Source: Zizania palustris (taxonomy: Eukaryota; Streptophyta; Magnoliopsida; Poales; Poaceae). From it: a DNA stretch of 64,000 nt. Shown here one piece after another: positions 1-10,314 of this stretch. The DNA lies in contig JAAALK010000287.1 in NCBI GenBank assembly GCA_019279435.1, positions 82,649,886 to 82,713,885 of the forward strand, in the 5' to 3' direction. The position numbers were made by a program, and so were the translations under genes. Under the pieces are notes generated by a model. That model worked only from the letters and a program-made list of their open reading frames with translations, did not search any database and was not told where the DNA came from. How positions within the stretch are numbered: the stretch's first letter is position 1; every line of letters begins with the position of its first letter.

Positions 1-1
1 T

Positions 2-376
2 TTGTGGGAACTTGAATAATGGAAATATCTCGATGTTCAACATTCCATCGATACAATGCATGTGGAGAAAAACGTGTGTGATAGTCTCCTTGGAACAATG
101 CTAAATATGTCAGGCAAAACAAAAGATCACGAGAATGCTAGAGCGCATCTCGAGGAGATTGGTTTACGACCGGAGCAACATTCACAACAGACAGGTAGAG
201 GAAAGTTTCTGTCTCCATCTTGAATCACCATTTCTAGGAAGGAGAGGTAGGAGTTTTGTGAATTTTTGCATAGCATTAAAGTTCTATCAAGTTACTCATC
301 AATTATCAGCAAACTTGTCAACCTGAAGAAGCATACAATGGATTGGCTCCACCAGTCACTGATGACTCCCGCTTAT
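2..376 (+). pseudogene. CACTA (En/Spm) TNP2-type transposase fragment
   Basis: Frame 2 reads a transposase segment typical of plant CACTA elements: HVEKNVCDSLLGTMLN, then GKTKDHENARAHLEE, and after a short gap FCEFLHSIKVL followed by a VNLKKHTMDWLHQ-like stretch. Such TNP2 proteins cut and paste CACTA elements in the nucleus. The frame is kept throughout but has stops at 17-19, 221-223 and 248-250, so this is a dead remnant. Both ends are missing: the left runs off the window and the right fades near 376. No CACTA terminal repeat is visible. Recognition rests on family motifs from memory; the superfamily call is fairly safe, the subfamily is not. Confidence 0.75.
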
Positions 377-865
377 GGGGCCCGAAGTGAATCAGTACAC
401 TTTTAATTATTTCAACCCTAACCCTAGCCTCTTGCACCATCGTCGTCACCTTCGTGCTCCTTGCTGCCCCCACCATTCTCCATTCCATCGTGCATGACTA
501 TCCGTTACGTCCCACGTGGCATCTGTTTCACCGTCCATTCCATCGCATGTGACCTCTGCTCTGTCATCCGTTCCGTCGTGCGTAGCCTCCATTCCACCGT
601 GCGTAGCCTCCGTTCCGCAGTTCCTAGTCACTGTGTGCCACCTCGGTTTTATCCTTCTCGTCCAAAGGTCCTCCTCAATTTTGTGCTCAATTTTAGCTCT
701 TTGAGGGTTAATTAATTTCCTCAATGAAGATAATGCTACTAATTTGTGCAATTTGAGGATGTGTGTGACAATTTAGTTTAATTTTGTTGTTTTCACAAAT
801 TTATTAATGCAATGCAACGCTCTCTAATTAATTTTGGTTGTATGAGACATTTGTATTGCACCCTA
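377..865. other. Non-coding spacer with imperfect C/T-rich repeats
   Basis: No supportable gene. Between about 480 and 640 there are short imperfect repeats of the type TGCGTAGCCTCC(A/G)TTCC alternating with CCATTCCATCGTG, which create overlapping spurious ORFs on both strands. The rest is AT-rich. It lies between the CACTA remnant and the first LTR fragment and could be decayed CACTA or other transposon sequence. Confidence 0.5.
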
Positions 866-1480
866 GTGATAGATAAAAAAACTCCAAGGGTTGTTGATCT
901 CATCAGTGATAAATCTTATTCATGCAAGCAATCAAAGAACGAGCAAGAACAAGAAAAAAAGAAACTAGTATTGCTAGATATGGAAGGCATACAAATGGAT
1001 AATTGGGGTTATGAAACGTGAAATTAGCGATCTAACCGATCACAAGTTTACACAAAAAAGTAGCATTGGCTAATATTTACTCTAATCAAAACCCAAATTA
1101 CAACTGTAGTCTCTAGGGGTATTTATAGCCCTAGGGACGTTCTCAAAATTTGAAAACTTATTACGTATGGAAAGTACTAACTATTTCCTAAACCGATTGA
1201 CCAGAAAAGGAAACATAGATTCATACGCCATGGATTGGATTTTTCGGAGGATTAAATATATTATCTTCCATGTAGACACCCTCAGCTTTCCAAAAAGTTC
1301 AAGATCATCTGAATTTTGTATGATCTAAAATAGAAAACAAACGACTGAATCTGAAGATGACTATGAAAGTAAACTTAAATATCTTGTTGTAAGCTTTCCA
1401 AAAAGTATCAAAACTCTCCGATCCGAGTTTATATGTGCAAGATATGATAGTTTTAGTAACACATGCATAGTCTGCCCGAA
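866..1480 (-). repeat. Truncated LTR of element K (presumed 3' LTR)
   Basis: From about 866 the sequence parallels the right-hand LTR from about 1940: both contain AAGGGTTGTTGATCT, GCAAGCAATC, TCTAGGGGTATTTATAGCCC, and later TTCCAAAAAGTTCAAGATCATC. The outer 120 or so bases of the LTR, including the terminal TG, are absent. The match becomes weak after about 1320 and is lost by about 1480, so the right limit is approximate. Confidence 0.6.
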
Positions 1481-1805
1481 TTCTACTTGAATTCCAATAA
1501 AACAAACCGACACCAATTTGATTTGAACTCGAAAACTAAGGGATCAAATACCCTAAACACTTGATATACATACCAAAACATGGTTCTATAAATGTGACAA
1601 GAACTCCAAACTCTAAATGAAATAAACACTAAGACGTACAACTTCACACGATGATACAACCAAAAACTCAAATAAGCTGATACCGAGCAGAACTAGTAAA
1701 AGGCACAAAGAGGCTTGGTTCTTGCGTAAACTATTTTTTTGTGTGCCTTTTTTCCGGATTGTAGAAAAAAAATGACAACTCAAAATCTCTCACATATCAA
1801 CTATA

Positions 1806-1817
1806 GCTCTAATACCA
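1806..1817 (-). other. Primer-binding site of element K (tRNA-Met type, degenerate)
   Basis: On the minus strand this reads TGGTATTAGAGC, one base away from the plant tRNA-Met primer-binding site TGGTATCAGAGC. It sits 2 nt inside the LTR that begins at 1820, the expected position for priming of minus-strand DNA, and so orients the element. Confidence 0.65.
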
Positions 1818-1819
1818 CT

Positions 1820-2943
1820 TGATGAGTAACTTGGGTGGCCCGATCTTTCGGTGAGTTGATAATATAATTTCGATTGGTAGAAGATGACGTTGACGATCCT
1901 ACTAAAACCGTACAAGACATTTGTGCTGAGCCTTAGCGATCGATACACCAAATACAAGGGTTGTTGATCTTAACGGTGATCAACCCTATTCCTGCAAGCA
2001 ATCGAAGAATGAGCAAGAATAAGATAAAAGAGCAATTAGTATTGCTAGATATGAAATGCGTACAAATGGATAATTAGGGTTATGAAAGGTGAAATCGGTG
2101 ATCTAACCAATCATGGGTTTACACGGAAAAAATAGCATTGGCTAAACTTTACTCTAATCAAAACCCATATTACAACTAAAGTCTCTAGGGGTATTTATAG
2201 CCCTAAGAACCTTCCCAAAATTTGAAAACTTATTACATATGGAAAGTACTAATTATTTCTTAAACATATTAACTAAAAAAAAGGAAACTTTGATTCTTAT
2301 GCCATGGATTGGATTTTTCAGAGGAATAAATATATTATATTCCATGTAGACATCCTCAGATTTCCAAAAAGTTCAAGATCATCCAAATCGGAGATTCCAC
2401 GTAAATGTTATGTATGTTTGAATCTAGTGCTCTCTGTGAAGTCTAAATTTGTAACACGGATTGTTTTGGTGATTGCAATCTCCTTGTATGGAATATGGAA
2501 GTGTAGCTAGATCCTTTGGAAAGAGGACATATCAAGCTTTCTAGAAAGTCCAAGATCATCCAAATCGGAACTTCCATGTAAAAGTTTTGCACGATTGAAT
2601 TTGGTGCTCTCACTACTGTCCTAGTATGAGTTCAAAATGTGTAGAACTTTATCTCCAATTTCTCTTAGCACATAATAACGTTCCAAACTTATATATTGTT
2701 GTATTTGGATGGCCTTTACTTGGTCGCCAATCAACTTCCATGAAGTTTCATACCCTTGATGTACTATCAACATGTCACTTGATCCACGTAACAATTTCTG
2801 TAATTGAAAACAAAGCCATTTCATGGTGTAACTTCCTTAGCTCAAATATATAAAATGTAAATCCAATATAGAATACATGCACCTCGTGTTGTTTATTGTA
2901 AAGAATAGATATGATTATATTCGAGCTGGTGATGTCGTCATCA
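1820..2943 (-). repeat. 5' LTR of element K (about 1.1 kb)
   Basis: The boundaries TGATGAG...CGTCATCA are set by the adjacent primer-binding site and by comparison with solo LTR H, whose ends and 5-bp duplication are clear. The minus-strand LTR starts TGATGACGAC and ends CTCATCA. It contains a TATTTATAGCCC segment near 2190 that could include a TATA-like element. No duplication can be checked because the other element end is lost. Confidence 0.7.
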
Positions 2944-4182
2944 TTCTCTCTTTCTTGGCTACAAACCATCCTCGGTTTGTTCTTGTATTCGCAATCCTCG
3001 TAGATCCTTGCAAAATAGATATCATTGTGCAATATCACTTGTTCTTTTATTACGTTGAGTATAGGAGGAAATTAACTCACCTCAACATTCGATTTCTCAA
3101 GTGTCAGTGAAGAACCACCCTTGATGAAAGGAGATGAAATTGTAGTGTTGTTGAATAGCTTAGCACACACTCCTTCTTGAAAACAAACATATGTATTAAA
3201 ATCACTTTGCCCGAGATTATTATTTTTAGGCTTTACATGTGGTCTCAAATCTGAACATATCTAACCTCTGTGCACAAAGTATACTCCTTTATCATTATAT
3301 TTTCCAATTACATGAAAAGTGATATGACTAGGACATGGCAAATTAGACTGAGCAAATAATTTCTCTTTTAAACAAATGAGCTCACCAAGATACGTAAATT
3401 CAATATACCCTCATGTATTTAAATATGATAACAATTTAAATTCTTCATTCTCATTAGTAATGCGAAAACATATTTAAAATTAGTGCTCGAGGCATTAACA
3501 ATTGAAACAACATGTTCTTTTACCAGTTGTGGCATATATATAAGTGAAGCATTAACATGCAACTCTTCTTTATTACAAGGAGTGTAAAGAAAATCATCTA
3601 GTAACAAAGGAATTTCAACAAAAGATTCTACTAACTATGGCTCTATAATAGCATGAATAGTGGACAATTGTGTTTTATCAGGGTACACTCACCTTGATTA
3701 ATTTCAGCACATATATTACCTTGCAAAACCTTCTCTGACGATGTAAGTGCATAATTTCACTCTTTTTCCCGTTGAAGGTCAGTAGCACCTGAAGACACAC
3801 CAAATGATGTCTCCTCTAAATCAATAACAATCTAATCTTCAGCTCGACATGAAAGTTCAAACAATTGAGAGAGAGAATTATATGTTTCATGAACAAGCAT
3901 TTCTTGAATTTCTTTGTTAAGCCCACATAAAAATATATGTTCTATAGCTTCTTTGCATTCATCTAAACCACAACGTAATAAACAAACATGCATATCATGA
4001 TAGTATGAGGTAACACTTCTGCTATCTTGTTTTAAACATTGTAATTTATTTAACAGAATGTCAGCATAATATGAAGGAACATAATCGTCTCTCAAATATT
4101 GTTTCAAGTCTTTCAAAGATTGAGGTATTTTATCATGTCTACAAAGATGTTTCCAATGATATGCATCATCTTTAACTAACAC
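2944..4182 (-). pseudogene. gag: Ty3/gypsy gag and downstream region, remnant L
   Basis: The minus-strand ORF at 3832-4182 (116 aa) is the core of a plant gypsy Gag: YVPSYYADILLNKLQCLKQ, then a SVTSYYHDMH-like stretch and GLNKEIQEMLVHETYNSL. Such Gag proteins form the cytoplasmic virus-like particle. It lacks an N-terminus and runs into the edge of element A at 4182/4183 without any LTR. Downstream on the minus strand (3419-3607) is a 62-aa ORF containing KEELHVNASLIYMPQLVKEH, which resembles accessory peptides that follow gag in some grass elements; I cannot name it. Down to 2944 the frame is full of stops. The left limit is the LTR of K. Confidence is good for Gag and low for the accessory part. 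Confidence 0.65.
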
Positions 4183-4189
4183 TCAGATT

Positions 4190-5140
4190 GGCGATAGCTC
4201 GAAGCCTTGTTTCTTATAACAAGTCTAGTGAAGTGTTTCTCTCATTTTCATCTCCAGGTTCTACTACACGGAGGGATCCACCTCTGAGCTCTGTAGGAGT
4301 CATGACCTCATCTCCGAATAGCAGCCTAAATGGGGTAAAGCCCGTGGACCTGGCTTGAGTGGTCCGAATGGACCATAAAATCTTAGGGAGCTCTTCGGCC
4401 GACAGCCCCTTGGCCAACCCAACAATCCTTCGATTAAGACCTGAGATAATATTCTTGTTGGCTCGCTCGACGGCTTCGTTGGATTGTGGGTGGCGAACTG
4501 CTGCGAAGCATAACTTGATGCCCAGTTCTTCACAAAATTCTTTAAATGTCTCAGCTTCGAACTGGGTTCCATTATCCACAGTTAGCTTCCTTGGTACTCC
4601 GAACCTGCATATAATATTTTGCCAGGAATTTTTTTGCACATTTCTTGAAGTGATAGCAGTAAGGGGTTCTGCTTCGACCCACATAGAAAAATATTCAATT
4701 GCTACCACTGCAAACTTCAAGCTGCCTTTTGCCATTGGAAAAGGGTCGATGAGATCCATTCCCCATCATGCCATTGACAATACCGGGGCAATAACTTGAA
4801 GTGGTACTGGTGGACGGTGGCTTTGTCTTCCCATCCACTGGCATCCTTGGCAGGTTCGAACCAACTCCTCCCCATCTCTTACGATTGTCGGCCAGTAGAG
4901 CCCCTGCCAAAGTGTCTTTCCTACTAGAGCACGGGGGGCTAGGTGGCTTCCACATAAACCTTCATGAATGTCCCGAAGTATATCTTGGCCTTCGGGTTGT
5001 GAGATGCACTGGAGTAGAGGATAACAATCTCCGGCTTTGTATAACACTCCATTGACAAGCTTATAATTTTGAGCCCTTGCTTGCAACCTTCGAAAATCCG
5101 GACCTTCTGACGAATCTGCGCTATTTTGCAAGACATCCAT
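4190..5140 (-). pseudogene. pol: Element A integrase (HHCC plus catalytic core)
   Basis: Integrase inserts the cDNA copy into chromosomes. ORF 4766-5140 carries the zinc-binding region: H-E-G-L-C-G-S-H followed about 30 residues later by CQGCQ. ORF 4214-4759 carries the catalytic core with WVEAEPL, VDNGTQFEAETF and a final glutamate in NEAVERANKN. The residue where an aspartate is normal (before YFSMW) is glutamate, so the first catalytic acid looks substituted. A stop splits the two ORFs near 4760, and another stop at 4214 precedes the last readable residues (ETRLRAIAN). Sequence ends at 4183 before any further C-terminal domain or 3' LTR. Confidence 0.8.
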
Positions 5141-7032
5141 TATCGGAGCCCGCCAATCTATAGCTGGGATGGAAAGGACTTATGCGGAGGGTAATTGATT
5201 TACTGTAGGCTTGACTAGTTCTTCATAGAAAGCACCCTCCAGAAGGTCCAATGCTCCAGCTGCAGCCATCGCTAGAATGTCTGCAAGTTGATTATCTGCT
5301 CCAGAGATACTTCAAACAGAAAATCCTTTGAATACTACTTTTGTTTTGCGGATTTCATCGAGATACTTTGCCAGATGTGGGTTCCTTGCTTGAAAGCTTT
5401 TGTCAACATGCCCTGCGATGACTTGGGAATCTGTTTTAATTATTATCCTTGCTGCTCAAAGTGCCTTTGCCTTTCAGAGGCCTAGCAGGATTCCTTCGTA
5501 CTCTGCGATATTATTGGTGGTCTTAAAGTTGAGCCTCACAGAATACATGGCTTTTTGCCCTGACGGTGATATTATTACAGCTCCAGCTCCGGCACCAGAT
5601 GCCTGATAAGCTCCGTCAGAAAAAATTGTCCATAAACCTTCGGAGGGCTCTTCCAGAGCCCAAACTGCAGATGGAGTCCACTCTACTATGAAGTCAGCTA
5701 TGATCTGGGATTTGATAGCTGTTCTCGTCGTGAAGGAAATTCTGAAGGGGGCTAGCTCGACAGCCCATTTTCTGATCCTACCCATAGAATCTTTGCTCTG
5801 AAGCATGTCACCAAGAGGATACGAGGTAGGAACGATTAGGTTATGCGCTAGAAAGTAATGCCTTAGCTTCCGCGAGGCCATTACTAAAGCATAAGCAAAT
5901 TTCTCGAGCTCAGAGTATCTTGTCTTTGCTCCGGACAAAGCTTCTGAGACAAAATAAACTGGGTTTTGCACCAGCTTTCCCTTAAGCTCAACTTCTCTGA
6001 CCAGTACTGCACTTACTGCGGAGCCTGTTGCTACAAGATAAAGAAGGAGAGTTTCTTCCGAGAGGGGCACAATAAGTGTCGACAGGCTTCCGATGTACTC
6101 TTTGATATCATCAAAGCTCTTCTGGCACTCTGGCGTCCAGTTGAAACTTTCGGACCCCTTTAGAGCTTTAAAAATTGGAAGGCTTTGTTTGGCTGACCAA
6201 GCTAGGAATCTGCTGAGAGCTGCGAGCCGTCCTGTTAGCTTCTGGACTTGCTTCAAATTTTCTGGTGGAGCCATTCTTTGCAGTGCACTTATCTGCGTTG
6301 GTCTAGCTTCGATTCCCCTACTCGAAACTAAGTACCCTTGCAGTTTTCCTGCTTGCGCCCCGAATATACATTTTTCAGGGTTGAGGCAGACTCCACATGC
6401 TCGAAGGCTCTCAAATGTTTCAGCTAAGTCTAGACTATGCTGGTGCTTTACAACACTCTTTATTACAATGTCATCCATATAGGTTCGACATTTCGGCCTA
6501 TTTGGTGACCTAGAGCTTTACCTATCAAACGTGAGAATGTGGCTCCGGCATTCCGCAAGCCAAAAGGCATTCTTACATAACAAAATACTCCGGATGGGGT
6601 TATGAAACTTGTCTTGGCTTCGTCTTCGCGCTTTAGCCAGACTTGATGATAACCGGAGTAAGCATCGAGGAAACTCAATAATTCAGAGCCAGCCGTAGAA
6701 TCCACCAGCTGGTCTATTCGGGGCATAGGGTAGGGGTCTCGCGGGCATGCTTTATTTAATGATGTAAAATCAATGCACATGCGCCATTTGCCGGAGCCCT
6801 TTTTCCTGACAAAAACAGGGTTAGCCAACCACTCCGTGTGGGCTACTTCCCTGATGATGCCAGCCCTTAACAATTTTTCCACTTCGATCTTGGTGAGGTC
6901 TGCCCTCTCCGCAAAAAGCTTACGGAGCCCCTGGCATACTGGCCTAGCCTTCGGGTTGACAAGCAAGCTATGCTCGATGATACTTCGATCAACCCCGGTA
7001 ATGTCTTCGCCAGTCCAGGCAAAGATGTCCAA
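5141..7032 (-). pseudogene. pol: Element A reverse transcriptase, RNase H and archaeal-type second RNase H
   Basis: ORF 6463-7032 has the RT palm start: LANPVFVRKKGSGKWRMC, LNKACPRDPYPMPRID and SFLDAYSGYHQ. A 1-nt frameshift near 6478 moves reading into ORF 5474-6478, which opens with the catalytic MDDIVIKS, then the connection and first RNase H (KTRYSELEKFAYALV). The end of this ORF, FSDGAYQASGAGAGAVI with TNNIAEYEGILLGL, is the additional archaeal-type RNase H characteristic of Tat elements. Its C-terminal half is readable but broken by stops from 5473 down to 5141. RT and RNase H copy genomic RNA to DNA in the particle. Decayed copy. Confidence 0.85.
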
Positions 7033-7035
7033 ATT

Positions 7036-7743
7036 TTACTTGACTACTTCCAACGAGGCAACTATCTCTAGAGATAGCCCCTTGCCGAACTGTATTGGAT
7101 ACTCTTTGCCATCCTTCAGAATTATTTTCATGACGACATCACCTTCCGGGCTTGGCTTGAGGGAAAGACCCTTTGAAGAGTTTGAAGACTCTAGAACCTC
7201 CTTAGTGTGCTCCGTCACACTGTGTACTTGCCGAGGGTCCAACGGCTGGCCGTGACCATACTCCGTTCTTCGGGCTACAGCTTGGTCTCCTGAAATAGTG
7301 AGAACTCCACCTTGCATGGGCATCTTGAGACATAAATAGTTGTGATGTGCTATAGCCCCAAACTGGTTCAGCATCCCCCATCCAAAAATTGCGTTGTAGG
7401 CATATGGGGCGTCGACGACATCGAAGATCACCTCTTCCACCCTGGCCAAGGGCCCCTCTCCGAAGGCAACCTCGAGGCCTATTTGGCCGAGGGCATCGAG
7501 AGGCGGACCTGTGAAACCTTGAAGTGGCCGAGCCGCTGGAAGTAAATGCCTCCGAGGTATGCACATCTGATCGAAGGCCTGGACAAAAAGTATGTCCGCG
7601 GAGCTCCCGCCGTCCACCAGGATCCTTCCAACTTCCACCCCAACTATATCTGCTAAAATGACCAAGGGGTCAGCATGGGGGAACTTCACCCCCACAACAT
7701 CACTGGCAGTAAAGGAAATAGGTACATGAGACCATTCGGGCAT
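7036..7743 (-). pseudogene. pol: Element A aspartic protease region
   Basis: A 235-aa minus-strand ORF contains RILVDGGSSADILFVQAF, the aspartic protease active site in its D-G-G variant usual for Tat elements, followed by the flap-like segment YNAIFGWGMLNQFGAI. The protease cuts the Gag-Pol precursor during particle maturation. It lies directly upstream of RT, with a stop at 7033-7035 between them, so the polyprotein frame is broken. It probably was one frame with RT originally. Confidence 0.8.
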
Positions 7744-7759
7744 TCCCTCTGCAGAATTT

Positions 7760-9284
7760 GAGGTCCCAATGTGCCCTACTTCGTAGACGTATTCTCGCCA
7801 CTACCTCTTGGACATGTTACCGAGGGTCCCCCTCCGGAGATGGGCAGGACCACTCGCTTGCCGCGGTCTTGGGGTTCTTCCTGCTTTGGTGGTGGCATAA
7901 TGTTGGCCACCGGTAGTCGCATGGGGGCTTCGGGGGCAATGGCTCAGGCCACGATTTGCATAGGCTCCGACCGTGCCACTAGAAGGGTTCGATCCGAAGT
8001 ACCTCGCCCTGTACTTCATCCTAGGTATTCACCCTGAAGGGTTAATACAGCCTTGCAATCCTTCATGTCATGGCTTCTATTGTCGCCATGCACGCAGCAG
8101 AAAAAGCTCTGGCGTCTGCCAGGTATTCTTTCTTGGGGCTTCGGTGCTCCAGCCTTGAAGCCTTGCACCTGCTGAAAGTTGGCAGGTGCCTTTGGAACGG
8201 AGGGTGCAATGTTCAACACCTCCGAGCGGAAGTGCTTCTTTCCCTGCCTGTGATGACTGAAGCGATTGTCGTGAAGGGGTTGCGGAGAAGTTGAGGCTTC
8301 GGGCTCCGTCTTCACTTCTCGAAGGGCTGGTGCAGGTGTTGCGGCTCATCGGAGACAGCCTTCCTCTGCCTTGGCATACTATTCGATGTATGCCATCAGC
8401 TGTGCCACGGATGACACTGGTTTGTGATGAAGCTTGCTGAGAAGATCTGGGTTCAACACCCCTTCGCGGGCGGCATTGACTACCGAAGAGGTAGACATGC
8501 CCTTGATCTGTGATTTGGTGTGGGTGAAGCGTGTGAAGTATTCCCGAAGCGTCTCCCCTGCTCACTGCTTCACCTGAAATAAGCTCCCCGTTGACATCGG
8601 AGCCACAAAAGTACCTTGGAAGTTGCTTACAAACTTCCTCTTCAACTGCTCCCGGGATTTGATCGATCCTGGCTTTAAAGACCAGAACCATCGGAGAGCC
8701 ACACCTTCGAGAGCGAGGGGAAAACACTTTGCCATAGTGTTACACACCCCTCTGCTTGCTTCTATCGCCAAGGCATATGAACGAGCGAATTCTCCGGGGT
8801 CAGACCCACCGGAATACTTGTGCAGCTTCGAGGCATTGAACCTGGGATCGAAGGGCACCTTTTGTAAGTCCGAATGTAGCGGTGACTCGTCATCGAAAGA
8901 TGCATTCTCAGCCTCCTCCGGGACTTGGACAACTTCAAGAAGGTTGTGAGCACCACCGTCTTGGGGCCCTTCTAGAGCCTGGGTGGAAGCTTGGGAGCGG
9001 AGGCGATCAGCAGCCTCTTGCCTCCACCTAGCCACTTCCTCCTGAAGTCACGCTACTTGAGTAGCCTCGTCCTCAGGAAGGTCTTCGTCTCCTTCGGAGG
9101 GGAGCTCCAGGTCTCGGGAACTGGCATAATCGGTTTGGAGCACCGTAGGAGTAGCCTAAGGGCCTCTGGGTACTCGACGTCCAGCGATGCCTTCGGGGGT
9201 TGTTGGAACAGTTGAGGGTCCTGCTCTGTTGGTCCGAGGGGACCTTCGGGGAGGATCTGAGGCTAGGCTCCGCTTGGGAGGCAT
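7760..9284 (-). pseudogene. gag: Element A Gag
   Basis: Gag seems to start at the ATG complementary to 9282-9284 (MPPKRSLASDPPRR), about 190 nt inside the primer site. The same frame runs into ORF 8562-9035, whose segment FDPRFNASKLHKYSGGSDP, then YALAIEASRG and SLKPGSIKSREQLKRKF, is a Tat-type Gag capsid region. In-frame stops occur near 9160, 9050 and 8562, and the remainder (ORF 8016-8315) includes a zinc-binding-like CCVHGDNRSHDMKDC. An open stretch beginning at a TTG at 9489 exists but has no Gag similarity and is ignored. Inactive. Confidence 0.75.
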
Positions 9285-9470
9285 AGCTAATGAAAAAGAG
9301 GTCCGAAGACCGAGGACTTTGATTGGTTTGGGAAGGCGAGGAGAGGCCTTTGAACGGCACTAAGAAGCCCCTTACCGAAGGGTGCGCGGAATCTTGAGAC
9401 TCTGAAGCTCCCTCCGCAAGTGCTCTTCGAAGTGCAGTCAACAGTAGAGAACTAGCTTTTAGAACTAGGG

Positions 9471-9488
9471 TCCTCACGGACGGCGCCA
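9471..9488 (-). other. Element A primer-binding site (tRNA-Asp type)
   Basis: The minus strand reads TGGCGCCGTCCGTGAGGA, resembling the complement of the 3' end of plant tRNA-Asp (TGGCGCCGT start). It lies 2 nt inside the 5' LTR. The equivalent site in element E (58470-58487) differs at one base. Confidence 0.75.
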
Positions 9489-9490
9489 AC

Positions 9491-9983
9491 TGTTGGCGTA
9501 AAATATTACGCTAACAGGTTCTCTAAGATTAAGAACTAACAAACAATGAATTTGTGTTGAGAACTATCTCAAGCCTCCGAATTGGATAATAGCTTAAGTA
9601 GTCTGAAATGGTGTATTGAATAGTTGAGTATTCGATGCCTATTACAGGGTAGGAAGGGGGGTATCTATAGGCAAAAAAGTCTAAGGAAAAGACCTATTTA
9701 CCCCTCAATTACAACCAACATAGTGGAAACTATTTGGTACCCTGAACAGGGCTAAAATGGTAAAATCTACCCAGAGTAAGTAGATAAGCTAAACATCTTA
9801 TCAGACTTGTAGTTTTGCACTAGAGCTTCATAGCCTACGGAGGGTACCTTCGGATTGTAAGTCGAAGCACTCTTCGGCTTAATAACTCCACCATCTTTGG
9901 GCATAAGCTCGGGGCTTCGAAGCTGATAAGTTATCTTGACTATCAATCTCTAAATCTTGAAGGTGGAGTATTTTCCCCCAACA
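9491..9983 (-). repeat. 5' LTR of element A (493 bp)
   Basis: The plus strand reads TGTTGGCGTAAAATATTACG at the left end and GTATTTTCCCCCAACA at the right end. The same termini occur in solo LTR N (495 bp) and in the split LTR of F (492 bp), which confirms the limits. The left end contains an internal inverted repeat, GCGTAA...TTACGC. Plus-strand bases 9984-9988 (CGCAG) would be the target duplication, but its partner is lost. Confidence 0.9.
9662..9670 (-). promoter_or_regulatory. Probable TATA box of the element A LTR
   Basis: On the minus strand GCCTATAGATACCCCCC aligns with GCCTATAAATACCCCCC in solo LTR N, at the same relative position in the LTR. The A copy has one substitution in the TATA core. 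Confidence 0.5.
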
Positions 9984-10302
9984 CGCAGTGATCGGGAGCA
10001 TCCAACAAAAATCTATTAGCGTCTCCCTGTTGCGCGACACTACAAAAGGGAGAAGTTGAGTCCATGCGCTTTTGCTGAAACCACGTTCCTCTCCCTCTAC
10101 CCATACCCTATGTCCCAACCGATCTAAGCAAGTAAGTGCCGAAGCAATGGGAAGGCATCCTGACCCTCTCCCATCTCAGTCTTTCACCGGACCTCAATGC
10201 CAGGACTGACCAAGGCGTCCTAATCTCCGAGCAACCCGAAAGTTAACCTAAGTGCCCTGCTTGTCCTAGCCCTAGTGAATCTAAGCCCCTCAGATCTATC
10301 AA

Positions 10303-10314
10303 TGGTATTAGAGC
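10303..10314 (+). other. Element M primer-binding site (tRNA-Met type)
   Basis: TGGTATTAGAGC, one change from TGGTATCAGAGC, follows ATCTATCA which would be the LTR end, with a 1-nt spacer. Confidence 0.6.

Larger units (their letters stand above)
866..2943 (-). mobile_element. LTR retrotransposon K, truncated, minus strand
   Basis: The stretch holds two copies of the same LTR sequence (866 to about 1480, and 1820-2943) with a non-coding leader between them. A degenerate tRNA-Met primer-binding site abuts the inner edge of the right LTR, which fixes the orientation: 5' LTR on the right, element on the minus strand. No gag or pol ORF lies between the LTR copies, so the body has been deleted or this is a short non-autonomous derivative. 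The same LTR family recurs as solo LTR H at 21269-22267. The superfamily cannot be assigned. Confidence 0.65.
4183..9983 (-). mobile_element. Element A: Tat-lineage Ty3/gypsy retrotransposon, 3' end lost
   Basis: On the minus strand the order is 5' LTR (9491-9983), tRNA-Asp-type primer site, gag, protease, RT, RNase H, a second RNase H of archaeal type, and integrase. The dual RNase H and the RT style (LANPVFVRKKGSGKWRMC) place it in the Tat group. It stops at 4183 inside the integrase C-terminal region. The 3' LTR is missing and foreign gag sequence follows directly, so the left end is a deletion or recombination junction rather than an insertion edge. Several frameshifts and stops make it inactive. 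Its LTR is of the same family as F and N. Confidence 0.85.

Noticed and set aside
812..1021. 69-aa ORF over the LTR K fragment
   Set aside because: Its sequence is LTR (repeated at 1957 and 21420) rather than coding.
9073..9489. Gag N-terminus of A starting at 9489
   Set aside because: The start is TTG inside the primer site and the peptide has no Gag similarity; the frame from 9284 connects with the Gag core.
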